Program-made: the position numbers and the translations under genes | Assembly: GCA_001824645.1 (NCBI GenBank) | Contig: MHYD01000068.1 | Coordinates: 22,561 to 32,051, forward strand | DNA length: 9,491 bases | Source of the DNA: Planctomycetes bacterium RBG_13_46_10 | Lineage (GTDB): Bacteria; Planctomycetota; Phycisphaerae; Sedimentisphaerales; Anaerobacaceae | Direction of reading: 5' to 3' | Part shown: positions 1-5,717 of the stretch, one piece after another | Layout: every line of letters begins with the position of its first letter | Numbering within the stretch: position 1 is the stretch's first letter | Notes under the pieces: model-generated | What the model saw: the letters and a program-made list of their open reading frames with translations, nothing else | Told to the model about the DNA's origin: nothing | The model's database searches: none

Positions 1-999
1 TACCTTAAAAGCAACGCAAGCACCGTCGGCGGAACTCTTAAAAAAGACGCCAGCGGCAATTTCATGTACGATGAGTTTGCACAATGGTGGGCGGACAGTC
101 TGGTCGAGTATTCCAATTATAGCATAGATGTAAACTATGTGAGTATCCAGAATGAGCCGGATTGGCTGGCCGGTTGGGACACCTGCAAATTCACGCCGAC
201 AGAGACAGCACAGTGGGCGGGCTATAACTGGGCCTTCGAGGCAGTATATCAGGAGCTGAGCCTGCGGATGCCCGATATGCCCAGGCTGCTCGCGCCCGAG
301 TCTTGCAACTGCGGCGGTTCCAATAGTTTCATTGATGCGCTTATCGACCCAAATCATGTTTACGGTTTCTCCCATCATCTCTACGGAGGCGGCAGCCACG
401 ATAAGCCGGATGCCTATATCTCTGCAATGACAAACTTCGCCGCTCGGTATGGTGACAAGCCGTTGTTTCAGACGGAATTCGCCAAAGGCGAATCGGAGCC
501 GTTGACTTTTTCAGATGCAATGAATCTGGCGCTTTTGATGCACAACTCTCTGGTTGTTGAAGGAGTATCGGCATATCTTTACTGGGAGCTGTTCTGGACG
601 AAACCAAAGGGCCTTGTAAGTCTCGACAATCCCTGGCAGGGGAATCCCGGCTATACAATCAATCCTACTTATTACGCCTTTAAGCAGTACTCTGCATTCA
701 CCGACCCCGGCTGGCATCGTGTCGAGGCCTCGACCGATTCGAGCTGCCTGCGTATCTCGGCTTTTAAAAATGAAGATGATACTAAACTTTCTGTTATTAT
801 CATCAACACCTCGGATACAGACATTGACTTATTGCTTTCATTGGGAGATTTTTTGCCGGATAGCTGCGAGGTATATCGAACCAGCGAAACCGAACACGCC
901 GCCTACATCGGCACCTTCGAACAAACACAGCCGCTGTCACTTCCACCGCAGACAATTACTACCATCAGCCTGACGGGCATTTGTTTGATACAGAGTTAA
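1..999 (+). CDS. GH30 family glycoside hydrolase (xylanase/glucuronoxylanase-like), 5' truncated by window edge
   Basis: The frame is open from base 1, so the N-terminus (signal peptide and first barrel strands) lies outside the window; 332 residues remain. The first visible residues, YLKSN then GGTLK, match the loop that follows the 'SPP' segment in GH30 enzymes. The acid/base glutamate is in S-I-Q-N-E-P-D-W (E52 of the fragment, bases 154-156). The likely nucleophile is in F-Q-T-E-F (E159, bases 475-477), 107 residues later as expected for a clan GH-A (beta/alpha)8 barrel. From about residue 222 a beta-sandwich follows, ending in a GH30-like strand pattern (P-P-Q-T-I-T-T-I). Family knowledge: GH30 enzymes cleave beta-linked polysaccharides; the GH30_7/8 xylanases act outside the cell on (glucurono)xylan. 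The exact substrate is inference. No dockerin or other module follows the barrel and sandwich. The stop (997-999) directly abuts the stop of the convergent gene. Confidence 0.9.
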   Translation, partial: YLKSNASTVGGTLKKDASGNFMYDEFAQWWADSLVEYSNYSIDVNYVSIQNEPDWLAGWDTCKFTPTETAQWAGYNWAFEAVYQELSLRMPDMPRLLAPESCNCGGSNSFIDALIDPNHVYGFSHHLYGGGSHDKPDAYISAMTNFAARYGDKPLFQTEFAKGESEPLTFSDAMNLALLMHNSLVVEGVSAYLYWELFWTKPKGLVSLDNPWQGNPGYTINPTYYAFKQYSAFTDPGWHRVEASTDSSCLRISAFKNEDDTKLSVIIINTSDTDIDLLLSLGDFLPDSCEVYRTSETEHAAYIGTFEQTQPLSLPPQTITTISLTGICLIQS

Positions 1000-1320
1000 T
1001 CAATCTGATTTGCACTTTTGCGAAACACCGAACATGGATTTGAAATAGCCCTTTATCCAGCCAAAGTGCAGAATGATGTGAATAACTATCAAGGCAATAA
1101 ATACAATAGATAATACAAAATGAATATCGCCCCATTGAAAGCGGGTCATTGACAAGAAATATTGGATTTCTTCTCTTCCACGGCCTCCGCTTAGCTCTCG
1201 GCCAAGCCCGCCGGTTCCCGGCGGCAGGATGTACCTGATTATAAAGCCGGTGAAAGCCAATCCAACGAAAACAATAAAGCTAACAAAATCGACTATAAAA
1301 TTCAGCGTTATGCGTTTCAT
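1000..1320 (-). CDS. DUF4405-type small membrane cytochrome-like protein
   Basis: A 106-residue protein with two membrane segments, at about residues 8-31 and 66-88. It has the DUF4405 layout: M-K-R-x-T-L-N at the N-terminus, L-P-P-G-T-G-G after the first helix, then W-G-D-I-H-F leading into helix two with H-I-I-L-H-F at its end. H67, H81 and H85 are candidate haem ligands. Family knowledge: DUF4405 proteins are b-type cytochrome-like membrane proteins often tied to extracytosolic flavinylation or electron transfer; no partner gene is visible here. An in-frame extension to 1419 exists, but the ATG at 1318-1320 is preferred because AGAGGAA lies 8 nt upstream and the family pattern starts there. 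The gene is convergent with the GH30 gene with zero spacing, so the transcripts must run into each other. There is no evident functional link to the hydrolase. Confidence 0.75.
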   Translation of the reverse strand: MKRITLNFIVDFVSFIVFVGLAFTGFIIRYILPPGTGGLGRELSGGRGREEIQYFLSMTRFQWGDIHFVLSIVFIALIVIHIILHFGWIKGYFKSMFGVSQKCKSD

Positions 1321-1328
1321 AGTATCAG

Positions 1329-1335
1329 TTCCTCT
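1329..1335 (-). promoter_or_regulatory. Ribosome binding site deciding the DUF4405 start
   Basis: AGAGGAA on the minus strand, 8 nt before the ATG at 1320. It supports the short 106-residue form over the longer open frame that begins at 1419. Confidence 0.6.
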
Positions 1336-1462
1336 AAAAGATACTCTCAGGACACATTTTCTTTGACTTAATACCAAAATCCAACTGAAAAGACGAGCCT
1401 CGAACAGCTTTTGTTGCACATAAAAAAGTATTTAATCGGCGACAAATAAACTAAAATGTGAT

Positions 1463-1481
1463 AATCTATAGTTTACAGATT
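1463..1481. promoter_or_regulatory. Operator-like interrupted palindrome
   Basis: AATCTATAGTTTACAGATT reads nearly the same on both strands, with arms AATCT/AGATT and inner TA/TA matches. It lies about midway in the divergent gap, where a regulator could affect both flanking genes. This is a weak call, because such short palindromes occur by chance in AT-rich DNA. Confidence 0.2.
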
Positions 1482-1594
1482 TTAAGCGAGCTTGATTTTC
1501 CGCATCTATTTGAAGAGTGCAATGCGTGACGCGAAAAGACCACAATGAGAGGAAGAAATAAGTAAGATGTATTTAGATTTTCCAGAATTGTTTT

Positions 1595-1600
1595 GAGAGG
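1595..1600 (+). promoter_or_regulatory. Ribosome binding site deciding the start of the small membrane protein
   Basis: GAGAGG sits 4 nt before the ATG at 1605. It overlaps the codons that would follow the alternative TTG start at 1593, which argues that 1605 is the true start. Confidence 0.5.
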
Positions 1601-1604
1601 CTGT

Positions 1605-2021
1605 ATGGATTTTATTCAAATATTAGGATTAATAATTGCAGTTCCTTTGGGATTAGGGATTGGATTTTGTGTTATGCAAAGTTGGACAAGCTTAGTGTTG
1701 GCTATAATAAACCTTATTGGTTTTGTGAGAGGTAAAAGAGAGAGAAGTTATACAGCATTAGGTTTTGGTACTGCAATTATTCAGTCTATAGTTTTTAGTG
1801 GGATACTATTTTTGATCAATTATTTACTGCAACATACTTTTCTAATCTATACTTATAGTAAGCTAGGGCAAATACTACTTTTTATTTTTTTGGGAATACA
1901 AGTAATATTTATGATTTTACAAGTACCGCATAAATTAAGAATATTTTGGCTTAATGCAAATTATGATAAGTCAGAATTGTTTGAAATGGAGCTAAGAAAC
2001 TCAGAAAAGATAATAATATAA
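1605..2021 (+). CDS. Hypothetical four-helix membrane protein
   Basis: A 138-residue protein that I do not recognise. Hydrophobic segments lie at about residues 4-24, 26-42, 53-74 and 86-106. A basic cytoplasmic-type loop (R-G-K-R-E-R) follows the second, and a charged tail of about 30 residues (K-S-E-L-F-E-M-E-L) follows the last. There is no signal peptidase site, catalytic motif or metal-binding cluster. Codon use is strongly A/T-biased compared with the GH30, mscS and AsmA-like genes. The HEPN-type gene starts 79 nt downstream on the same strand, so co-transcription is possible. The helix count and charged tail would fit an accessory or effector membrane protein of a small module, but that is speculation. 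A weak AGCCG/CGGCT hairpin (2024-2050, 17-nt loop, no T-run) follows the stop. Confidence 0.6.
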   Translation: MDFIQILGLIIAVPLGLGIGFCVMQSWTSLVLAIINLIGFVRGKRERSYTALGFGTAIIQSIVFSGILFLINYLLQHTFLIYTYSKLGQILLFIFLGIQVIFMILQVPHKLRIFWLNANYDKSELFEMELRNSEKIII

Positions 2022-2100
2022 AAAGCCGTTGGTTGATTATATATTCGGCTGGGTTCTGTAGGAAGCCCTGTTTGCCCATGCGGAATGAAAAGAATAAACT

Positions 2101-3228
2101 ATGACAAATGGCAATGAGAAAAATCGAATCGGTTATCGTTATCTTTTTGATTCAAAAGGCTGTTCGCTATCCAGTCGTGAAGAGGCAAAAATCAACCTTA
2201 TCGTTTCTGAGAAATATGATGTACAAATATATTTCGGCCCTAAACCTCAACACGGAATTCAGTCAGAATCTAATTGCTCAAAATATTTTATTCCAGGAGA
2301 ACCAGCTTCGTTTGGAACGGTTGAATTCAAAAAGAATGCGGATCAATCTTCCAAGTATGGCCCATTCTTTCTAGAAATCGTTGTAAGCACAGAGGCAAAC
2401 GAGATAGTATCTGATAATGGCGCAATACGCGACCTTTTATTAAAACAGTCAGAAGGTAGGAGAGGTGAGTTTAAAAATATCATCAATCTTGTTGCTGGGA
2501 TTATCGGTCTTCGATTTCATAGACAATTCATATTAGAATTAATCGGTGAAAACGTTTTGGCTTGGGAAGGAGAAGTACCGGCCTTTGAATATGCAGGCAC
2601 CGCACTGGAAATTCTTGAACGATTGCCTCTTAATGACAATGGCATTAAACATCTTGAAGTTATAGGGAAAAAGTTAAAAACTTTGCCTTATGAAGACATG
2701 CAGGAATATAGCCTAATATTTCATTGGCTTCTCAGAGCTTGGCACGAAAGGGATATTCTTTATAATTTCATCGATTTATTCATTCCACTTGAGTGCGTTT
2801 TAAATATGTTATCCAATGCGAAGATAAGCATTGAGGATAAGCACAAGGCAAAAACTATTCGGGCGTCAATCCGAAAACATACAGGAGAAAACTCGAAAGA
2901 TCTTCTTCATTTTTTCAATAAACTATTCGAACGTTTAAGACCAACTTTGGAAGAAGCATTTATTGAATTAGCTCAAACAGCCAAATTTCCCGGATGGGAA
3001 AATGATATTGAGGCATTTCGAAATTTTAAGCGTATGCGAAATGACCTCTTTCACGGAAGAAGCAAGGATGTTCAGCATAAATTGTCTATTAGCAATAAAA
3101 AAGAATCGCGAGAATTTTCAGACCTTGTAGAACGTTATGTTAATTATTTCTTCTTCAAAGATAATAAAGTATATCGGAGTCGATGGCGGCCAGAGATACG
3201 TGAGAAAGATAACAATGAAAACAACTAA
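2101..3228 (+). CDS. Apea-like HEPN-domain protein, putative ribonuclease
   Basis: A 375-residue soluble protein. The C-terminal part (about 215-355) is helical and carries R-N-D-L-F-H-G (R313, H318), which fits the R-X4-6-H catalytic signature of HEPN nucleases. An upstream helix with I-P-L-E-C-V-L (E231) is typical of the Apea-like HEPN subgroup. The N-terminal half (about 10-100) looks beta-rich and I cannot assign it; about 110-210 is mixed helical. Family knowledge: HEPN proteins with this motif are often RNases acting as toxins or in antiviral abortive responses. Whether this one does so is inference. The start is fixed because a stop codon (2095-2097) precedes the ATG by one codon; no strong ribosome binding site is visible. 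It is AT-rich like its upstream neighbour and next to a mobile element, which fits acquired accessory DNA. No antitoxin-like gene is adjacent unless the small membrane protein plays that role. Confidence 0.7.
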   Translation: MTNGNEKNRIGYRYLFDSKGCSLSSREEAKINLIVSEKYDVQIYFGPKPQHGIQSESNCSKYFIPGEPASFGTVEFKKNADQSSKYGPFFLEIVVSTEANEIVSDNGAIRDLLLKQSEGRRGEFKNIINLVAGIIGLRFHRQFILELIGENVLAWEGEVPAFEYAGTALEILERLPLNDNGIKHLEVIGKKLKTLPYEDMQEYSLIFHWLLRAWHERDILYNFIDLFIPLECVLNMLSNAKISIEDKHKAKTIRASIRKHTGENSKDLLHFFNKLFERLRPTLEEAFIELAQTAKFPGWENDIEAFRNFKRMRNDLFHGRSKDVQHKLSISNKKESREFSDLVERYVNYFFFKDNKVYRSRWRPEIREKDNNENN

Positions 3229-3334
3229 TAAACAGCCAAAGTCGAACCGTACTAATGAGCGTCCGGTTAGCCTATCATTGGACATCACAAAATGATCAAG
3301 TTTAAAAAACAATTTCAAAAATATCAGTCGGTAG
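3229..3334. other. Intergenic region downstream of the HEPN gene
   Basis: This contains a small inverted repeat, AACCG (3245-3249) and CGGTT (3264-3268), with a 14-nt loop and no T-run. It is at best a weak terminator. I see nothing else here. Confidence 0.3.
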
Positions 3335-3389
3335 GGTGCGATGTGCTACTCTGTGAAGCAGTTTCCTACGAAGCACGAGAAATCGCACC
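3335..3389. repeat. Long imperfect palindrome (REP/MITE-like hairpin)
   Basis: GGTGCGAT (3335-3342) followed by GTGCT (3343-3347) pairs with AGCAC (3372-3376) and ATCGCACC (3382-3389). This gives 13 base pairs with a 5-nt bulge on one side and a loop of about 24 nt. A second pairing, GTAGG (3331-3335) with CCTAC (3365-3369), offers an alternative fold. The GTAGGGTGCG...CGCACC style is that of dispersed intergenic palindromic repeats in many bacteria. It lies just after the stop of the broken dockerin gene and could have served as its terminator, although no T-run follows. Confidence 0.55.
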
Positions 3390-3397
3390 ATCTGTTT

Positions 3398-3678
3398 CTA
3401 ATATTGAGCAAGTTCTGAAAAATCTTTAAGGTTCACTTTTGCATCGTCATTGAGGTCGGCATCTAGAATTGATGAGGTCTTCAATAACTCAATTCCGCTG
3501 CCGGAGCCTAAATTACGCGAGTACTGCTTATCGACAGGGTTGTTCCAGTGCTCATGCACACCAAGACTTTCCACCTGTATGCCGTCGTTTTCCGGGTCGT
3601 AGAATGTCCCCGAGGGCGGGTCATTTGCCTCTGCCGCTTCATGGAGATAGTCATCGGCTCCCGCATGTGCCGGAACAT
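3398..3678 (-). pseudogene. C-terminal remnant of a DUF362-like secreted protein with dockerin-type calcium loop
   Basis: About 93 codons remain before the TAG at 3398-3400. The residues D-D-Y-L-H-E-A-A, P-P-S-G-T-F-Y-D-P, L-G-V-H-E-H-W-N-N and K-Q-Y-S-R-N-L-G followed by G-I-E-L match, from memory, the C-terminal part of planctomycete DUF362-domain proteins. The end holds D-L-N-D-D-A-K-V-N-L-K-D, a dockerin-type EF-hand loop with Asp/Asn at positions 1, 3, 5, 9 and 12. Everything upstream is missing: the frame runs at 3678/3679 into the inverted repeat of the mobile element, and I find no matching N-terminal part beyond the far end of the element. An open frame continues to a GTG at 3712, but those residues are encoded by the element, so this is not an intact gene. 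Only one calcium loop is present and the protein stops soon after it, so the dockerin-like module may itself be short. Confidence 0.65.
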
Positions 3679-3694
3679 AAAAGGGGTCAGGAGC
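3679..3694 (+). repeat. Left terminal inverted repeat of the RAYT element
   Basis: AAAAGGGGTCAGGAGC, the exact reverse complement of 4404-4419. It contains, on the minus strand, the TGA stop of the transposase (3687-3689). Confidence 0.85.
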
Positions 3695-4358
3695 CTTTTC
3701 TGGGTCGGCCACGAGGTTGCAGACTCGAAGTCAGAAGCAAATGTTTTGCAGTCTGCTGGATCCATCTATCTTTTCCTAAAGGCGTCCCCCTACGAATGCA
3801 TCGCTCAATTTTTTCGAGGTCATCTTCCCAAGGCAAGATATCAACCAGCTCTGCCCAGTTGTCCGGCAGCTCTACCGGACCGTCAGAAACTGCAACACCG
3901 TCCATAGAGAGACCCCTTCGCATTGTCAAGCTGCTCCAAAGCCAATCCGATGAGCTTTTGACAAGCCCGGCGCGAAAAGGATTGCTCTCGATATATCGTA
4001 ATGCAGTCAAGTAATAACAATCACTTTGTATCGGAAAGCTTTTAAAACGGCCTTGATAGAGATGTCCCGTTCCGGTGGTATTATGAGCCGCATGCCATCG
4101 CTGCGTATGCGTCATTGTAATCCAATGCATAAAAGCCGAAAGGTCACCATCATTATAAGGCCACAACAGCAGATGCCAGTGGTTGGACATTATACAATAT
4201 CCCGTCAGACGAATTGGAATTTTTGCAAGACCTTCAGCAAGAATCTTCTCGAACGCTTTGTAATCAGAAAATCTCTGGAAGATTGTTTGGCGAGCGTTGG
4301 CACGATTCAGGACATGATAAACAACATCTCCCGGAGATTGTCTTTTTGCCCTCGGCAT
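3687..4358 (-). CDS. REP-associated tyrosine transposase (RAYT, Y1 HUH family)
   Basis: A 223-residue single-strand DNA transposase. It starts M-P-R-A-K-R, then Y-H-V-L-N-R-A-N-A-R and the family's I-F-x-x-x-x-D-Y segment. The metal-binding HUH motif is S-N-H-W-H-L (H60, H62). The catalytic tyrosine is most likely Y122 in L-R-Y-I-E-S-N-P-F-R-A-G-L-V. A downstream W-L-W-S-S and a basic C-terminal tail (R-G-R-P-R-K-G-S) are also family-like. Length and motifs look intact, so it may be active. Family knowledge: RAYTs nick and join at folded REP-type hairpins. A TTG at 4394 would add 12 residues, but the family start at 4358 is preferred; no clear ribosome binding site is seen. The terminator codon lies within the element's inverted repeat. 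Confidence 0.88.
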   Translation of the reverse strand: MPRAKRQSPGDVVYHVLNRANARQTIFQRFSDYKAFEKILAEGLAKIPIRLTGYCIMSNHWHLLLWPYNDGDLSAFMHWITMTHTQRWHAAHNTTGTGHLYQGRFKSFPIQSDCYYLTALRYIESNPFRAGLVKSSSDWLWSSLTMRRGLSMDGVAVSDGPVELPDNWAELVDILPWEDDLEKIERCIRRGTPLGKDRWIQQTAKHLLLTSSLQPRGRPRKGS

Positions 4359-4403
4359 AGCTGAATTGTATCTTGTTAGGTCATCGCCTGTCAAACCAAA
4401 AAT

Positions 4404-4419
4404 GCTCCTGACCCCTTTT
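4404..4419 (-). repeat. Right terminal inverted repeat of the RAYT element
   Basis: GCTCCTGACCCCTTTT on the plus strand, the exact inverse of 3679-3694. It lies 45 nt upstream of the transposase start at 4358 and may overlap its promoter. Confidence 0.85.
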
Positions 4420-4427
4420 TTATTCGC

Positions 4428-4456
4428 TGGAAAAACTATGGTTGATAATGTATAAA
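4428..4456 (+). promoter_or_regulatory. Weak sigma70-like promoter candidate for the mechanosensitive channel
   Basis: TGGAAA (4428-4433), a 17-nt spacer and TATAAA (4451-4456) would give a leader of about 45 nt before the ATG at 4507. The -35 box matches the consensus at only four of six positions. It lies just outside the right end of the mobile element. Confidence 0.25.
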
Positions 4457-4506
4457 AGGCAAAACCTCAAACAGGCAAAAAGGATTTTATTGATTGGGAG
4501 TTTAAG

Positions 4507-5646
4507 ATGACAGCATCGGTATTAATTAAAATATTGGCTTCCGGTGATTGGTGGTCAGAAATCATCAATTACGAAATCATTCGAGGTAATGCAATATGGC
4601 GGTTCGGCCTCGTTTTGTTAGTGTTTGTGCTTACGTTGGCAGCAGGTCGAATTGGCCAGCATTTCATCAAGGGCTACGCCCAGCGGCTGGCGAAGAAAAA
4701 AGTTGACAGTCCTCTGGCAATCTTACTTGCAGCACTGGCAAATCCGATATATGTGGCGGTATTTGCAGCCGGCATATTCCTCGCGAAAGTCCCCCTATTC
4801 TTTAATGACGAAAGCGGGATTAGAACCTCACTCGGCGATGGATGGACAAAAATCGCTCGTGTAATAGCTGCCATTGCTGCAGCATACGCCCTTTATCGGC
4901 TTGTCGATGTCATCGAATTCTATTTGAATCGCCTGGTCGGCAAAACGGAAACCAAGCTCGACGATATGCTTGTGCCGGTGTTGCGTAAGGCCATGCGAGT
5001 GACAATAGCAATTGTCGCAGTTCTTCTGATTAGCGAGAATATCTTGGGGGCGAATGTAAAGTCACTTCTGCTTAGTGCCGGCGTCGGCGGCATTGCTATC
5101 GCTCTTGCAGCCAAAGAGACCATAGCTAATTTCTTCGGCTCAATTACGATTTTCGCGGACAGGCCTTTCCAAATAGGCGAGCTGGTAAAGATTGAGGGCC
5201 ATTTCGGCCCCGTCGAAGAGGTAGGCTTTAGAAGCACGCGTGTCCGCACTATCGAGGGACATCTTGTCACTGTTCCCAACAGCGTGATTGCAAATTCCAT
5301 TGTGGAAAACGTGAGCCGTCGTCCTTTTATTCGCAGGACATCGAATATCACCATAACTTACGACTCAGGCCATACGAAGGCACAAAGAGCCGTTGAAATC
5401 ATCAAAGAGATTTTGGCGGATGTTCCGGAGATAAATATCGACCCTGAAAAGACGCCGAGGGTGTACTTCAATGATTTTAACGACTGCTCGCTGAACATAT
5501 ATATAAGCTACTGGGTCAAGCCCCCGGATTTTTGGGTATATCAGGAGGTCAATCAGCGGGTCAACCTGGAGATGATGAAGCGTTTTGCAGCCGAGGGCAT
5601 CGAATTCGCCTTTCCCACTCAGACGCTTTATGTGAAGAAAGATTAA
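4507..5646 (+). CDS. MscS-family mechanosensitive ion channel (YnaI-like, five helices)
   Basis: A 379-residue inner-membrane channel that would release solutes on hypo-osmotic shock. Predicted helices lie at about 32-50, 69-95, 116-136, 162-181 and the pore helix at 184-212. The pore-lining helix and following strand are typical of the family: L-L-L-S-A-G-V-G-G-I-A-I-A-L-A-A-K-E-T-I-A-N-F-F-G then D-R-P-F-Q-I-G-E. The beta domain includes V-P-N-S-V-I-A-N-S (256-264). The alpha/beta domain ends in the canonical F-P-T-Q-T-L motif (369-374). With two helices more than the three-helix E. coli MscS, it resembles YnaI-type members. GGGAG (4496-4500), 6 nt before the ATG, supports the start. It appears to be a single-gene unit convergent with the hydrolase gene, with no good terminator in the 71-nt gap. 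Confidence 0.93.
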   Translation: MTASVLIKILASGDWWSEIINYEIIRGNAIWRFGLVLLVFVLTLAAGRIGQHFIKGYAQRLAKKKVDSPLAILLAALANPIYVAVFAAGIFLAKVPLFFNDESGIRTSLGDGWTKIARVIAAIAAAYALYRLVDVIEFYLNRLVGKTETKLDDMLVPVLRKAMRVTIAIVAVLLISENILGANVKSLLLSAGVGGIAIALAAKETIANFFGSITIFADRPFQIGELVKIEGHFGPVEEVGFRSTRVRTIEGHLVTVPNSVIANSIVENVSRRPFIRRTSNITITYDSGHTKAQRAVEIIKEILADVPEINIDPEKTPRVYFNDFNDCSLNIYISYWVKPPDFWVYQEVNQRVNLEMMKRFAAEGIEFAFPTQTLYVKKD

Positions 5647-5717
5647 GGAAATGATATAGTATGGATGAGCTACGAAGAAAATTATTTTACTTGCGAGACT
5701 AATGATAAGAGACTTTG

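Larger units (their letters stand above)
1321..1604. other. Divergent intergenic region, AT-rich
   Basis: The 284 nt between the DUF4405 gene (minus) and the small membrane protein gene (plus) must hold promoters for both directions. I see no clear -35/-10 pair with good spacing on either strand. The only structure I can point to is the palindrome at 1463-1481. No tRNA, conserved RNA or small ORF with a ribosome binding site is apparent. Confidence 0.5.
3679..4419 (-). mobile_element. RAYT-type transposable element bounded by perfect 16-bp inverted repeats
   Basis: The 741-bp unit runs from the inverted repeat at 3679-3694 to its exact inverse at 4404-4419 and contains one gene, a REP-associated tyrosine transposase. 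The repeats stop matching immediately inside and outside, which defines the ends sharply. No target-site duplication is seen (outer flanks ...GGAACAT and TTATTCG...), as expected for HUH single-strand transposition. The left end coincides with the break in the DUF362-like gene. The missing 5' half of that gene is not on the right flank, so an insertion accompanied or followed by deletion is likely. Confidence 0.7.

Noticed and set aside
341..717. Minus-strand open frames opposite the GH30 gene
   Set aside because: The GH30 frame contains both catalytic glutamates and is open across the whole region. The reverse frames show no motif or ribosome binding site.
2024..2050. AGCCG/CGGCT hairpin as a terminator of the membrane protein gene
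   Set aside because: It is a five-base-pair stem with a 17-nt loop and no T-run; too weak to call.
2022..2100. attC-like (integron cassette) site between the membrane protein and HEPN genes, and again after 3228
   Set aside because: GTTGGTT and GTTAGCC do not fit the GTTRRRY core and no matching RYYYAAC partner is positioned to form an attC hairpin, so an integron cassette array is not supported.
3118..3318. Minus-strand open frame of 66 codons after the HEPN gene
   Set aside because: It overlaps the HEPN coding end, lacks a ribosome binding site and has no recognisable feature.
3469..4014. Plus-strand open frame of 181 codons (and 4026-4364)
   Set aside because: Both are shadows of the minus-strand RAYT gene and the dockerin remnant, which have recognisable motifs. 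The translations are low-complexity and basic, without motifs.
4920..5354. Minus-strand open frame of 144 codons
   Set aside because: It lies entirely opposite the MscS pore and beta-domain coding sequence.
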